Positions 34,859 to 47,988 are shown, counted from the first letter of the stretch. The stretch is DNA of 64,000 bases from Ascaphus truei (GCA_036426205.1 CM071570.1:53651087-53715086), one strand, 5' to 3'. Numbers and translations: made by a program. The notes: a model not told the origin generated them from the sequence alone.

Positions 34859-35260
34859 CAATTTTTTTTTTTAATTATTATTTTATTTAATTAGGGGTCC
34901 ATATACTGTATATATAAATATCCATTATATCCATGGATATAGGGGATATATATTAAATGAGATATATATTTTTTATATATATGATATATATATATATTGG
35001 ATATATCTATATATCTATATATATCCTATATATATACACATACATACATATCATACATACTGTACATATCCATCACACAGATCCCTGTCCCGCCTCCCGA
35101 CCCGCCTCCGCCCACAAGCCCCGCCTACCAGAGCACACGCTCTGTCTGATGGGCAAGAACATTAAAAGCAGCCGCTTGGTAAAGCGAGAGGTGAGCATCA
35201 GCAAGCATCAGCGCTGGAGAACACAGCCACTCTCCACTATAAACTCCGCCTAAGACAGAA

Positions 35261-35690
35261 GTGAGAGATATTATAAGGTGTGAGGGGATGGGATCCAGAG
35301 GGCATGTGGAAGAGAGAGAAGAGAAGACCAGCTTAGAACATTCCAACTCTGTAACCAGAGAAAAGGAGTCAAGAGTGGAGGAAGGAGGTTTAGGTAGAAG
35401 CAGGGAGGAGGGGGAAGAAGCTGAAGGAATTTCCTTGTGGATAGCTTCCCCCTTGCCATTAAAGTGGTCAGTAAAGGCTTGAGGAGAAGTGAAGGAAGGA
35501 TAGGAAGTGGGAGGGGGAGGATGGAGTCAAATACAGAGAATTGACAGCGTGGATTGGATTTGTAAGTGTTGATGAGTGAAGAAAAGTAGTGTTGTTTGGC
35601 CTTAAGAGAGAGAAAAGTCAAAACAGGAGAGAAGAAATGTATAGTGCAGAAAATCAGAGTGTGAGATTTCCTCCATAGGCGTTCCAAGGG
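35261..35690 (-). pseudogene. L2-clade LINE coding fragment (part 2, upstream of 31209)
   Basis: The minus-strand frames 35687-35271 and 35346-35125 hold the region before and at the start of the L2 reverse transcriptase: a WRKSH...FSSLINTYKSNP segment, then TCPLDPIPSHLI, a hallmark of L2 and related LINEs. The two frames differ by a frameshift near 35330. Coding sequence resumes at 31209 beyond the TIR insertion. Older than the elements nested in it. Confidence 0.82.
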
Positions 35691-36036
35691 ACGAGTGCAA
35701 GTGCGAAGGGAGTGTGTTTGTGAATTTAGCTAAGGCCGTGGGTTAGAAGAACAGGTGTGAAACTCGATAATTTATTGAGAACATCTGTTGTATCTGCAAT
35801 GAAACTGGGTATTTGGGTGACAAATGGTAGCAGAACAAATCGACATATTGGCATAATGGTTGACCTAGGTAACTCTTGCTGAAATTATGAGCTGATCAGG
35901 AGAATTAACCGCAGATTTATTGGTCCTTATGATAGCCAGAACTCTGGGTTTTTCCTGTCCAAGAAATGCTGCAGTCTCCTAATTACTCCAATTATTGGAT
36001 AAACTAACATGCTTAAATGCTATCAATTTGTTGTTT
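35691..36036. other. Gene-free sequence
   Basis: No coding similarity or repeat recognised with confidence. It may include more decayed LINE sequence. Confidence 0.4.
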
Positions 36037-36039
36037 CAG

Positions 36040-36363
36040 GCTGGTTCTATAGTGCGGACACGTGCTACGCATGCGCGCGCACGGCAGTTATAGATGGCTG
36101 AGGTTAGTCAGCCCTTCTATACAAGGGCCGCGCGTGCGCTTGGCAGGGAGCGGGGAGCCGACAGACAGCGGGGAAGACGGGGAAAATCATCTTTTCGCAC
36201 CGCTGCCAGCGCTGAATGTATGTATATGTGTGTGTATATATGTATACATGTGTATGTATGTATATGTGTGTGTCTGTATGTGTGTATGTATTTGTGTGTC
36301 TGCACAAATTTAATAAATATTTTATTTTTACCAATGTGTTTTTTTTAAAATAAATAATAAATT

Positions 36364-36394
<31 letters not shown>

Positions 36395-36574
36395 AATCAT
36401 ACCAACACAGCCCCACAACTCTTAACATACATAATACGCCGACACACAACACACATAGACACACAAACACACAGTACCTTCACAGCTCACAGCATACATA
36501 CAAAAAGCATGTGGCACGTGCACGCGCCTACGAACAGGCACGCGTGCACGGCCGCACACACTATATAACAGCCC
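36040..36574. mobile_element. MITE-like element with ends GGCTGTTATATAGTG-type and internal microsatellites
   Basis: GGCTGGTTCTATAGTGCGG at the left end and CACTATATAACAGCCC at the right end are inverted. Near the ends lie CpG-rich stretches (GCATGCGCGCGCACGG). The middle has a TATG/TGTA-type simple repeat (36217-36300) and a CA run (36369-36394). No coding similarity. Confidence 0.6.
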
Positions 36575-36729
36575 TAAAGCAGCAATACTACACCCCTCCC
36601 CCTTTTTTCCCCATGTAAAGCATGTGACAATGTATAATTCTACATCCTTACCTAAATTGGCAATCATTTGGTTCTCCTTTTTAAATCTGTCACGATCCTG
36701 ATTATGTGCATAACGAAATGGCCACCTTC

Positions 36730-37109
36730 AAACTTCGTGGTACAGTCTGTGAAATGCTGCAGCTGATATATAACATTATATTACTAGAAAAGACTAGGAT
36801 ATCATCCAGGTATGCCACTACGAATTAATCCAGTAACTCCTGCAGAACGTCATTAATTAGATGCTATAAGGTAGCGGTGGCATCCTGCTGCCCTTGAAAG
36901 GTGATGAAAAGCATCACCATGTATTTTTAGTGTCCATTGAAGCTTCGGAAAGCCATCTTCCACTCGTCACCTGATTGGATGCAGTTGTAAGTTCCCATGA
37001 GATCTAACTTGAAGATTCTAGCTGACCGGATTCTTTCCAGTAATTTAAGAATAAGAGGTAAGAGATACCTGTTCTTCCCTGTGATCTTATTCAGTTCCCG
37101 ATAGGCAAT
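36730..37109 (-). pseudogene. Ty3/gypsy reverse transcriptase, part 2 (YLDD region)
   Basis: On the minus strand the frame 37223-36927 shows [33 protein letters not shown] and SGDEWKMAF, the N-terminal RT block of Ty3/gypsy elements. Further on (36801-36812) is the catalytic YLDD within a FVVAYLDDILVFS context. Stops and frameshifts lie between them. The frame is cut at 37109/37110 exactly within the (I-A-Y-R) segment by a large insertion, and the preceding coding part continues at 47733. Similarity fades near 36730. Dead copy. Confidence 0.88.
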
Positions 37110-37966
37110 AGAGAGAAGAAAATGGGGGAGCACTGGTGGAGTGAAAAATGAAATTATGATGCAATGATATGCGTGTGTGAAACTCTTAACAGTGGGTGGT
37201 TGGGGTCTACAAAACATCAACACTCACACGGCCTTGTGCAAATGCTTGCGCATCAAGGTATCTTTTGCGTCCTCGCTTCTGCTTTTCTGTTCTCGTCGGG
37301 ATAATTTTTTTCTTGATGTGATTCCTCTCGTCTGTCCTGTATAGGACATTTATTGTGTTCCTTTGGTTTATTTTACAGACTTGGATCACCCACGATCACT
37401 AAAGAGCCCAGAAATATATGTTTTCGCACCTTTGGACCGTGTGATAAAACATTATTAATATATATTTTTACACTCTTTTATTTTCATTAAAAACATATTT
37501 TATATGTAAATAATTGGCAACACATTAACCTCCACCAATATCAGGGATGAGGCTCACATAAGTTTTCACATAAATTGATCATTACACACTTCCATTTTAT
37601 ACAAAGCCTAGATAGAGCTTGAGCCTTATAAAACATATTTTATGTTTCAAACACATTTTAGATTTTGACATTTATGATTTTATCAAGATGACACAAATAG
37701 TGTAACCATTAAGAGTGTGGTAAAACTCAGACATAATCATCAGTTTTAAAAATAGGAGCATCCATCCCTGAAATGATGTATCAAAACCTCAGGGTTTTTG
37801 TAAAAGCTATATTAGGCGATTGCAATTAGCAACCATACACATAGCTCAGAGAAGACTGAGACTCAGAACAGCTGTTTATAGGAGGAAGATTGAAGGGGAT
37901 TGAGTTGTCGGGCAGGGCCGCAGTATAATAAAGGGGAACGGCGAGCTTTAACCCATCACAACTACG

Positions 37967-38003
37967 GAGCCTGAGGAAGCCGTTTTGGCGAAACGCGTTG
38001 CTC
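37967..38003 (+). ncRNA. Hammerhead ribozyme, canonical core
   Basis: Stem I GAGC (37967-37970) with GCTC (38000-38003). Core CTGAGGA (37971-37977). Short stem II GCC/GGC with loop GTTTT. GAA. Stem III ACGCGT (37993-37998). Nucleotide 17 = U. Located at the axis of its palindrome, as in the 33.2-kb copy, and sharing stem I but not stem II with it. Confidence 0.82.
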
Positions 38004-38999
38004 AAAATCCCCCATCCCTTTTGAACTGTTCGGCCACCGTAGGGAGCGGGACACGGGAACACAGAGCTCCTCCCGGACGCGGAGGGAGTGCTTTACTGCA
38101 GTCCAACGATCCCCTCGTTTAACATCCCCTAAAGACTGGCCATTTTACCCTGACACGCAGCTCACGGCTGAGTGAGCGTGAGTTTGTTCTATTTATTATT
38201 TATTTGTTCAATAAAGAGTCATTTGGCTCACAATCTTGGCGGTTATACTTCCACATTGCACTAGAGAGAGAAAATAACATCGAGGCTGGTACAAGGCTGG
38301 ATCCAGGGACGTCGGTCAGAACAAACAAGAAACTTGTCTCCCAGTGTGTACTCACACCTTGGCCGTGTGATTAATATTTTTTTATATTTTTGCTCATTTC
38401 CCTATCCCCCACCACCTGCCACAGAGTTCAGCTGGCACTTTGAAATTGAGATACCCTGCTGGAGGTCAAGATACCGTCCCCCCAGAGTGCACACACACAT
38501 GCCCGTGTGAGTGTATAATTAATCCTGTATATAGTTTTCCACCCACCTGCTTTATTCTGTTTGTTACCAATTTACATTCTGACGACACACCCATGTATTT
38601 CTTCCGAGGGACACTACATGTGAGACTAAGGAGAGAGACAGACAGACAGAGGAATCACATCAAAAAATTATCCCACGAGAACAGAAAAGCAGAAGCGAGG
38701 AACGCAAAATTACCTTGATGCGCAGCATTTGCACAAGGCCGTGTGAGTGTTGATGTTTTTGTAGACCCACACCACCCACTGTTAAAGAGTTTCACACACG
38801 CATATCATATTCATCATTGCATCATATTCCATTTTTTCACTCCACCAGTGCTCCCCCATTTTCTTCTCTCTTTTGTACATTTGAAGGATCCTGGGTAGAT
38901 CCTACGTGGGGTCTTCAGAGACACAGGAGGAAAAGAACTATAGGGAAAACCTTTTCTACCATCAGGGTTTTGTATTTCATTACCAAATAACAGTTTTCA

Positions 39000-41900
39000 T
39001 TACCACAACAGCACACCCCTATTCTCGCTTTTCGCGACCGTTTCCGACCACTGTTTTTTCCACGATGTAGCAGCCCTCCTCCGCCGGGCGCGAGGCCCGC
39101 GAAACCACATACATAAAGCACCACCGTGGAGCTCGAAAAACACTTAAGCAGAAACAGGAAGTCCGACCAGCCGAAACCCAAACAAAGGCAAAAATGCAAA
39201 ATGGCATGACCTGCAAGGTGGAAAAACCAAATCAAAAACAAAGAAGAAAGTAAACGAAAAGCGAATAGGGCCACAGAACGGACAAGGATCGGCCCCATTT
39301 TCTGTCTAAAAATCACCGCCCCCTATACCCCACCCCGCAAACCCCAACCACACCCCACGGGCCAAATCACCCAAGCATACCCCCGCACAACCCCGCCCAG
39401 ACCATAACACACCCATACTGCACTAGTGTACTTTTATTCGCTCGTAAGGGTCAACCCCGGGCGAAAAGCCCAAGAGGAACTGCTCAGAACCCAAGAAACG
39501 CCCCTACGACGCCTCTCACCCCAATCCTTGAAGTATGTCACCCCCTCAGAGGCTCCCTTTTATAACGCTACACACGATGGAGACTTCAATACGATAGCCC
39601 GGACGAAATTAGAATGTCCATTTAATGTATTTTTGAAACAAAGGACTCCTGTAGGGGAAGGATATAGAGATTAACGGGATGCCCAAAAAACACAGAGAAG
39701 AACAAGATGCCAAAGACATTAATACCTGAAGAAATTTTTTTTGATAAATTAGAAAACAAACTTCTCAAGAAGGAGACTAGCAATAAAAACTAAATTGATA
39801 TTGCGCCTATCTAAGGAATACCTAAAAGTCATAGAATGCCACAGATGTTTCAAGACAACCACATAAACCCTTCCTTTTGACTTAGCACGGCAGATTGAAA
39901 TCTTCCAGTTCTGTGGAGACCCCATCGCCTCCCCCCCGACCTACCCCAGGATGTTCAAAGATCACTAATGGAACACCTGATAACAACAACAACAACACTC
40001 CCTAGTCACAAATAGAACTAAGAGGTCCACAATACCTATCAACAAGTTAGAGTCCCTTATGGAACAATCCAACATTTTTGATAAAAACACAAACAATCAG
40101 AAGAGTTAGATCGCTGAATGTTAACCCGGGAATCTAGAGGATCAGTAAGAAATTAATCAAACTCCATAGGGGATAGAGAGGACTACGAGGAAGGCCTCAA
40201 TAAGCAGGTGGGCATACCAAAACACGCTTGCAAACTAAAAACCTCAAGGGGACAAGAGGCAGAGAAAGATAGTTCACAACCCACACGATCCACAACAACA
40301 CCGAAGAGGTTTATAGAAAGCACCCCCTCCCAATGATAGACAATGCAAACAAGAAAAATCTAAGAGAGAGCCCTCCACGTCCGCCCCATCCCCTCCCCTC
40401 GTCCCCCAGAAGGGAAATAGAATCATACGATAACAATAGAGGTCCTAGAGAGCACATACCTAACGAAAGATATCACACACCACCCACAACTATCACAAAC
40501 CATTACCACCCTATAATACCATATCACCCAGAGAGGAGAATAGGGGCCCCATGATCACTATGATAGATCGAGTATAAGCCCACAGAAGTGGAACGTATAG
40601 ACCCGGAAACTATCAGAGATTGGGAGAGACCCGAGATCGCGTGAGAACATTCGGCCCGAATAAGAAAGGGAATTACTGGGAAACAAGAGGAGAGAGAACC
40701 AATATCAATAGAAGAGAGGAAAGAGAGAATCACCATGCGTAGTGTAGAAGAGAACCCGACGCAGAGGGATAGGGATGGAAGAGGGCGAAGACCAGAGCCC
40801 AGTGGTTAGCGCATCGCACACTCCATTAAAAGCCCATTTTGGGACACGGCCCAAAGCAAAACCCAACTCGGTGACTTTTTTAGAGCAGAGTCCCCCGCAT
40901 ACGTCCCTTACGGCCACACAGAACCTATTATCTAACCACTAATAGAGAAAATAAACTGAAGGACAACAACACAAAAAAGATAAAGAGAGGGGAAAAATAT
41001 GAAGAAGGAGCCCCCAAAGAGAGCCAAACAAATAAGGGCCGTATTTACCTATTAAGCAGCGCGACCGCCTCACTAGTAACCCTCCAGCACCTTGGACGAT
41101 TAACTTCAGAGAGAGGCTTAAAATATTCTCGCATCCTCGAGTCAACAAGTTCCTAGCGGTTATAACAATGTTCCTTGATGACGAGATAATTTTTTAAAGG
41201 AACTTACAGGAAAAGCATTTATCTTTTAAAAACCAAGATGCGCAGGCTCCGGGAAACATTGGAGGGAGCCAAGTCATCAGCAACAATAGCCCAACGTAGG
41301 AGCACCACCCTATGAGAACCAATTTCTGCACTCAGCGGCTTGGAGAGATAAGCAATTTTATTCCCCACCACGTAACGTTGTAACACCCCACCCACAGTAG
41401 CAGGTCCTAACACGACACAGCTATTCGTTAGACGATCTGGCAGACAGATTGCAAGGCACCGCCAAAACCAAGAAGAGCTAATCTCATAGAGACAGAAAAG
41501 AGGTCCCTGAAATCCAGTTAAGGAAGAAATTCCAAAGATCCATCACCATCAAACCACGGACAGGGTGGGTGGCGTGGTGGTTGATTGTGCTACGGAGTAT
41601 TTCTAAAACAATCAGAACCGGATATACTAGGGACGAAGGCGGCACCTATCAAAACATTGACGGTGATCCAACAAACTAAGATAAGAAAACGTTTAATGAC
41701 CATAACTGGAGAGGGGGAGGTCGCTGGGTATTGAGAAACGCAGAAGGATGAATGAGCTACTTACAAACGGGATAATGCCCAATTCTGCCTGTTGTATCAG
41801 TTTTTACCAAAAATAATACAACCCTGGAGACTCCCCCGGGAGAACCCCGAAAAAAAACGGTTATTACGAGATCAGGTTCGTTCACTACACCTCTCCCAAA

Positions 41901-43725
41901 ATTTATATTTACCAGGATAGACCTGATACTTTATCTCCAAAGTACTGCATCGCAGGCTAGGTCTCATCTAAAAGACACCCACACAGGTTTTGAACTTTTA
42001 AACTAGCATCCTCAGTGGCAGGAAAATGTATTATTTTGTCACGTAGCGATGTGAAATCGCTCTATACCTGTCCAGATCAATTTACACTACTACACGAGAA
42101 GGGGGAGCTATAGAGCGCGGTTTTAACACAAAGGACACTAAAATAACACATGAGGACAACGTAAATTCATTTGAGACAGCATTAGTGTTTACTTTTGCCC
42201 ACCAATTCTATCTGGTTCAACGGCCGACACAACATCTTTCTGTTTCTTCCCCAATTGCTTGCGCCACGCTCATGCTCGATGGGAACAAGGTTCGCATCGC
42301 CCAGTTTTTTGGCAAACAATCTTCATGGCGGATTGGGAGGACGTCCCATCAGGGTCCGAGCCATCCGTTATGCGCGAGCCTGGGTCCCCTGGCATCGCGC
42401 ATAAACATTGAGATGTGTCATGACCTCATCGAGGAGGGACAGAACCAAGCTGATCATTTTAACAGCACTACATCACACTAACCGTGAACCTGAGTTCACT
42501 ACAGAACTAGTAAAAACTCTCTTCACTTTTTAGTTAGATCTCGGACGATCTTTGTGGAAAACAACATATTAAAACAAAAAAACAAATTTGTTTAACCACT
42601 TATCAACCCACCGATGCGCAACACATTACCCTTTTAATAAAACAAACTAGCTTCCTCACCCAAAATGCTTAGAAATATCCCTACGGACCACTACGCAGTA
42701 ATCAAAACACCTGCACGATACAGAACTTACCAGACACAGGCAGATTCTGAAAGACCAAATTCTACAAGGCTCATAATCCAACAATTTAACACACGCTTTC
42801 CAACATCTGACGTGACAGTAATTCCGAGGGACACAAAACTTTTTTTAAAAAATCCAGAGGAAAGAGAGCACCTGAGACTAGCGTTTCCCACATAATCAGA
42901 TCGTATCACCTGTAAACGATTTTCGAGCATCTAGAGAAAGTGAAAATCCCTTAAGCCAAACAGACAATGGTTTATCAACTGATAATTGCATTCTTTATCG
43001 CGGGATATGACCACTCAGCTGACATAGTGCAACTGAACCCATTCTAAGGATCACTTTCCATCTACAACAAACCGAGGGTTCTTGTTAGAAGTGGCCAACA
43101 ACATTGACGGCACCAATATGGCACCTAGTGGTATTCAGGAGGAACCCAATATTAGCAACCCGAAAATTGTTCTACCTCCCACCACGTTGGCAATTTTCAA
43201 TCGGCTTTAGTTGCAAGGCCTGAAAAACAGTGCATTTACCACGACTAAAAAACATTTTAACTTTTCTACAACACTTCTAACCCCCAAAAGAAAACAAATT
43301 TAATATCAAACAACCCTCATTATTGTCGGACGATAACTGTGGTATACACATAAAACCTGCTTGCTGTCCCATAGTGGTTTCCATACACTGTGGCGCGGGC
43401 CCTTCGTAGGTGCCCTGTGAGAGTCCGCGTTTTGGAACATTGGGCAGATATACGAGGCAGTCATGACCCATAGTTTGTCCATACATTGTCACACCTGGTA
43501 CATGGGGGAACCCCCGATGTACTCTCAATTCAAAGGAATGAGAAAAGTAGAGCACCTTGGAGGGGCGCGGAAAGAACCGCTCAACAACTGTGCCCACGTG
43601 AACACATGATGTGGATCTACCGACTGCCACAGCCATTGGCCCCCAAACGGCCCTCACAATAGACATCAGACCATAGAGCCTGGGTTTTTTGTGACTATTC
43701 CATCCTTCTCCCCATTTCACACCAC

Positions 43726-43761
<36 letters not shown>

Positions 43762-45387
43762 CTTTTTTTTAGCCCTAAGCTTCACCACGCCGGGAAGTCC
43801 ACAACACCCACCTTTCTTCCTACGCCCCCCTATTCCCACTCCTTCCCCCAACCCCCAAGCAATGCCTCTTCTTATTCATACTTCCACGTCCGTATTCACG
43901 TCCGTCCCTTCCCCCCCCTCCCCCCCCCCGCTCCGATCCATTCCCCCCCACCCTTCCCCCCCCCCTCCCCCCCGTTCCCAGTCCCCGTCCCTTCCCCCTC
44001 CCTCCCCTCCCCCCCCTGCCCATCTTTCTTTTATTCACACACAGTTCCCGTTCCCTTCGCCCCCTCCCAATCCCCCCCCCCGCCCCCTAAAAAAAATCAA
44101 AGCAAAACAAAAACCCAATCACACACCTAAAACACCCCCATGATGAGGGCCAGGTGGACCCCCAACACACCGGGAGCAGTCCCCCCCCCCCACTCCGTCC
44201 CTCCCTCCCGCCCGTTCACCCCCCCCTATTCACGTAAATTCACTTTCCGTACAGTCCTTCCCCCCCCCTCCGTCCCTTCCCCCCACGTCCGTCCCTTCCC
44301 CCCCCCGACCTCCCCCCCCCACCAAACTCCAAAACCACAGGCACTAACGCACCCAACGCGGACAAAGCAGAAAATGTTTCGAACTACGCAAAACTGCGCC
44401 GAGCAACTACACAGCCCGGTGACAGAGCTGCTAACGAATCAAAGAACGAAATCGCAACAGCTCACAGAAAAAACAATGATCCGCCGAGCCGGGGAGGATG
44501 AAGAGACACACCACGAACACACACCAACTCCAAGAAATGAAAGTTAGTTCAACACAAACTCAAGGGATGAAAAGGGGTAAAGCGGGGCACTCCGAGTGTA
44601 AAAGGATCTGCCCCACGAAACAAAACTGCAAAAAAGAAGGGAAAAAGGCGCCGTGAAAAAGGGAATTTAAACCAAAAACTAAAGACAAATGGAAGGGACA
44701 TAACAGAGGAGTCAAAATACCAAAACCCAGCAAAAAGGCAAGAGCGACCGGGAGAAAACACAAAACGAATCGATTAGGAGCACAACAAAAGGATCGGGGG
44801 CGAGTGAGGATATCCAAAACGGTAGAAGGAGGCACAAGAATAACAGGACGGGACGCAGAACGTGAAACGGGGCCCCCCTCCTCAGCCGCTCTTCCTTCGT
44901 TCCCAGGTTTACCTTTCCCCTGGAAGCCATCCCCCGTCGACCTCCTGCACCAGGGCAGTCGATTCCTTCAAGATAAAGCCTTCCGAGTCACCGCGCCGTT
45001 CCGCCGAGCCCACTCCCTCCGCGCCGCTGTGACGCAGAGAAAACACCTCCGCCCCCCACCTCCCTCTCCCCTACTCGGCTTGGTCACCCCAAGACCCGTC
45101 CACGCGCGGGCACCACGCAATAAAAGAAATGTCGCGAAAGCTAGGGGTATATTCGAGCCTAAAAAAGCTTACTACCGCACAAACAATAACATCAAAGCCC
45201 CGCCCCCCGAACGATCGCCGCAACACACACACCAAACCCTCAATCACGCCCATTCTTCACGGGTCTCTCCCTTACCGCTCTTCCCCCACCACCGTCCCTC
45301 CTCACTTATTTTCGTCTGACAACAATAGCATTAAACTTTCTAATTACTTTTAATTACCACTTTTCATCTTACGACAACATCCCATGG
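39000..45387. other. Anomalous low-quality-looking sequence, no genes assigned
   Basis: Composition changes abruptly. The stretch is A/C-rich with many C runs (43900-44330 is almost pure CCCTTCC-type sequence), one 33-base T run at 43728-43760 and scattered short frames without similarity. None of the TACWGTA heptamers common elsewhere is found. I recognise no protein family in any frame. It may be uncorrected long-read sequence or a badly read unknown element. Confidence 0.55.
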
Positions 45388-47732
45388 CCCAGTATCAAGC
45401 GCACATTTTTTGTGTTCCTTGGTTATATTTTTAACAGAACTTGGATCACCCACGTACTAAGACAGCCCCCAAGAACAATATGTTTTCCGCACCTTTGGAG
45501 CGTGTGGATAAAACATTTATTTCATACTTATTTTTTTTTCATCAACTCTTTTATTTATCTTCATACCATATTTTTTAGATATTACTTGGCAACACATTAT
45601 ACCTCCCACCACCCCCTTCAGGTATTACGCTCACCAATAGTTTCACTTAAATTGTCATTACACACATCAAAACACTTCCATTTTAATACATCCTAGATAC
45701 TTGAGCCCTTTATAACAAACCTATTCGTTAATCTGGTTTCACAACCAACCCATTTAGATGTTTAGACATTTATGATTTATATCAGATCAACCAACAATAG
45801 TCTCGTACCCTTAAAGATGTGTGGTAAAACATCAGACATATCATCAGTTTTTAAAAAATAGGAGCATCCATCCCCTCGAAATGACAATGTATCAAAACCT
45901 CAGGGTGTTTTAAAACTACCTGCGGCGATTGGACAATTAGCGAAATCCATACCACACACCCCACATAGGCTCAGAAAGAAGAGCGAGACTAGATACTCCG
46001 AACAGCTGTTTATAGGAGGAAGATTGAATGGGACTGGATTGTCGGGGTCGGGCGGCCGCATTAGATAAGGACGGCACCGCGAGCTTACACCCATCACAGA
46101 AAAAGCTAAAAAAACTACGGAGCCTGAGGAAGAGAAGCAGTCATGCGTTGAAGGTTCTGTTGAAGTGCCGTCGGCCGTTTTTTTTTGTTTGTTGTGTTTG
46201 TTTTTGTTTTTTTGGTTGGTGGTTTGTTGGCGAAACGCGTTGCTCCAAATTCCCGCCATCCCTTTTGAACTGTGTGCTGCCACCAGTAGGGAGCGGACAA
46301 CTGGAACACCAGAGCCCTCCTCTCTCGGACGGCGATCGGAGTCTTTCCCCTTTACTTACTGGCAGTCCACGTACCCCGTGAGTAACATCACCCCCCCTAA
46401 AGCCTGGCCCATTTTACTTACAAAAACCCTGACAACCATAGACCCAGCAAAATCAACCCCCACACAAAAACCAAATCATCAACAACCGGAACACTGGGAA
46501 CCAATGCATCTCACTATCTGAATTGAGCGGTGAGTTTTTCTATTTTATTATTTATTTGTTCATCACGAGCATTTGCCTCAACATCCATTGGGCGGTTATA
46601 CTTCCACATTGCCTAGAACGATATGAACTATAAAACATCAGGAGTCTGGTACAGTTAAGGCTGTCTCCATGGACGTCGTCCAGAACAAACAGAAACCTTG
46701 TCTCCCAAGTGTGTACTGTGTACTAACTCACCTGGCCGTAGTGTAAAATAGTTTTGTTTTTATATTTTTTTTTTTATTTTTGCTCATTTCCCTATCCCCC
46801 ACCACCTCTGCCAGGCCACCTGAGTGTCAAGCCTGCACTGATTGAAATTGGATACCATATACCCTGCTGGAGCTCAAGATACCGTCCCCCCCGATGCACA
46901 CCACACATGCCACGTAGTGAGTGTTATATTAATTCCTGTAATATAGTTTTTCCCCTTCCACCCACCTGCTATAATTCTAGTTTGTGATACAATTCTACAA
47001 TTCTGCTGCACCCCAGGCACATCCCCATTTATTTACACGACGAACTACCAGGCCAAACGAAGGGCAAAGCCGAAATAGGCGATGAGTGGCGGAGAGGAAA
47101 AAACACTAAACGAGACAGAAACGATCCCACGCGAAAGATGAAAAGAGGCAAAGGCAGAACGAAATAACAGAAGCACAATATTCTTCTTCCTTTTCCTTCC
47201 GAGGGGACAACTCATTTAGCTAGGGAAGAACCGGACGAAGACGAGAGAATCCTCAATAAAAAAATTAATCATCCCCGACGAAGAACAGAAAGAAATCCAA
47301 GCCTAGGAGGACGCAAAGATACCTTAATGAATTCCGCAAGGCCCCATTTGCACAAGGCCGTGTGAGTGTTGTATGGTTTTTTGTAGACCCAACCACCACC
47401 ACACTGTTGAGGTGTTTCATCATCTTTCACACGACACACGCATATCATATTGCACCACAATCATAATTTTCGAATTTGTTTCCATCACATCTTATTCACA
47501 CACTCCACACAGTGCTCTCCCCATTCTTCTTCTCGATCTTTTGTACATTTGAATGATCCTGGTAGATCCTACGTTGGGTCTTCAGAGACACAGGAGGAAA
47601 AGAACTAATAGGGAAAAACCTTGTCCTATACCATCAAGTTTTTGTATTCAATTCCCCCTATTCGCTTTCGAAACGGTTCCAGGTCTAAAGCCAACGCCCC
47701 GGGGGGCCGCATTTCTGTTCTAAAAAATCACG
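45388..47732 (+). repeat. Noisy second copy of 37340-39318
   Basis: Landmarks appear in the same order as in the clean copy, with frequent inserted bases: ACTTGGATCACCCACG, GCACCTTTGG, GGAGCATCCATCCC, GAACAGCTGTTTATAGGAGG, CTACGGAGCCTGAGGA, CGAAACGCGTTGCTC, GCACAAGGCCGTGTGAGTGT, then CACAGGAGGAAAAGAACTA. About 100 extra bases separate the two halves of the hammerhead (46120-46130 and 46231-46245). The copy ends at the target-site duplication. Confidence 0.8.
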
Positions 47733-47745
47733 CCCGATAGGCAAT

Positions 47746-47970
47746 GCAAGGGCATAGGGAGCCATCCTTCTTTCCTATGAAGAAGAGAGCTGCACCTGCC
47801 AGGAAAGTAGAGGGTCAGATACACCCCTTAGAAAGATTCTCCTGGAGATAGTTATTAAATACCTTTTAATTCTGGTTCTGAGAGGAAATAGGTTCTCCCA
47901 AAAGGAATGGCAGCACCTGGTCATAGTTCAATGGGGTAATCTTAAAAACGATGTGGGGGAAGCATATGTG
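47746..47970 (-). pseudogene. Ty3/gypsy pol, region between protease and reverse transcriptase (part 1)
   Basis: The minus strand shows LPPHR, PFGRTYFLSEPELK, NNYLQENLSKG, PSTFPAGA and FFIGKKDGSLCPCIAYR, the segment that leads into the RT of Ty3/gypsy elements. It connects directly to the RT block at 37109 once the 37110-47732 insertion is ignored, and to the protease end at 48557 once 47989-48538 is ignored. Several frameshifts are present. Confidence 0.85.
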
Positions 47971-47988
47971 CATTTTTCTTTTCACACA

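Larger units (their letters stand above)
31210..35260. mobile_element. TIR-bounded composite insertion (about 4 kb) in the L2 copy
   Basis: The ends are inverted: CTTAGGCTGAGTTTATAGTAG at 31216 and its counterpart CACTATAAACTCCGCCTAAG ending 35254. Flanks GTGAGAGT (31203-31210) and GTGAGAGA (35261-35268) resemble an 8-bp hAT-type duplication with one mismatch. The interrupted L2 reads on across it. The element has no transposase. Its inside is expanded by a G-rich minisatellite, TG repeats, a TG-rich minisatellite and a 1.9-kb palindromic element. Confidence 0.65.
37110..47732 (+). mobile_element. Palindrome-plus-tail element inserted in gypsy RT, 13-bp target-site duplication, apparently inflated by assembly
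   Basis: CCCGATAGGCAAT is present at 37097-37109 and 47733-47745, and the gypsy RT frame resumes after it, so all DNA between entered at one site. The clean part (37110-38990) is a relative of 32418-34343. Its ends AATGGGGGAGCAC and GTGCTCCCCCATT mirror each other, a hammerhead sits at the axis (37967-38003), and the tail begins near 38877 with GATCCTGGGTAGATCCTACG (compare GGTCCTGGATAGATCCTGC at 34191). The stretch 39000-47732 looks like erroneous or raw sequence and includes a noisy second copy of the element (45388-47732). Confidence 0.7.

Noticed and set aside
39426..39674. An 82-codon frame that might be part of an unknown retroelement
   Set aside because: No motif identified, and it lies in sequence I suspect to be misassembled.
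43691..44547. Proline-rich frames of 135-150 codons
   Set aside because: They lie in C-run sequence of the anomalous, probably misread block, directly after a 33-base T run.
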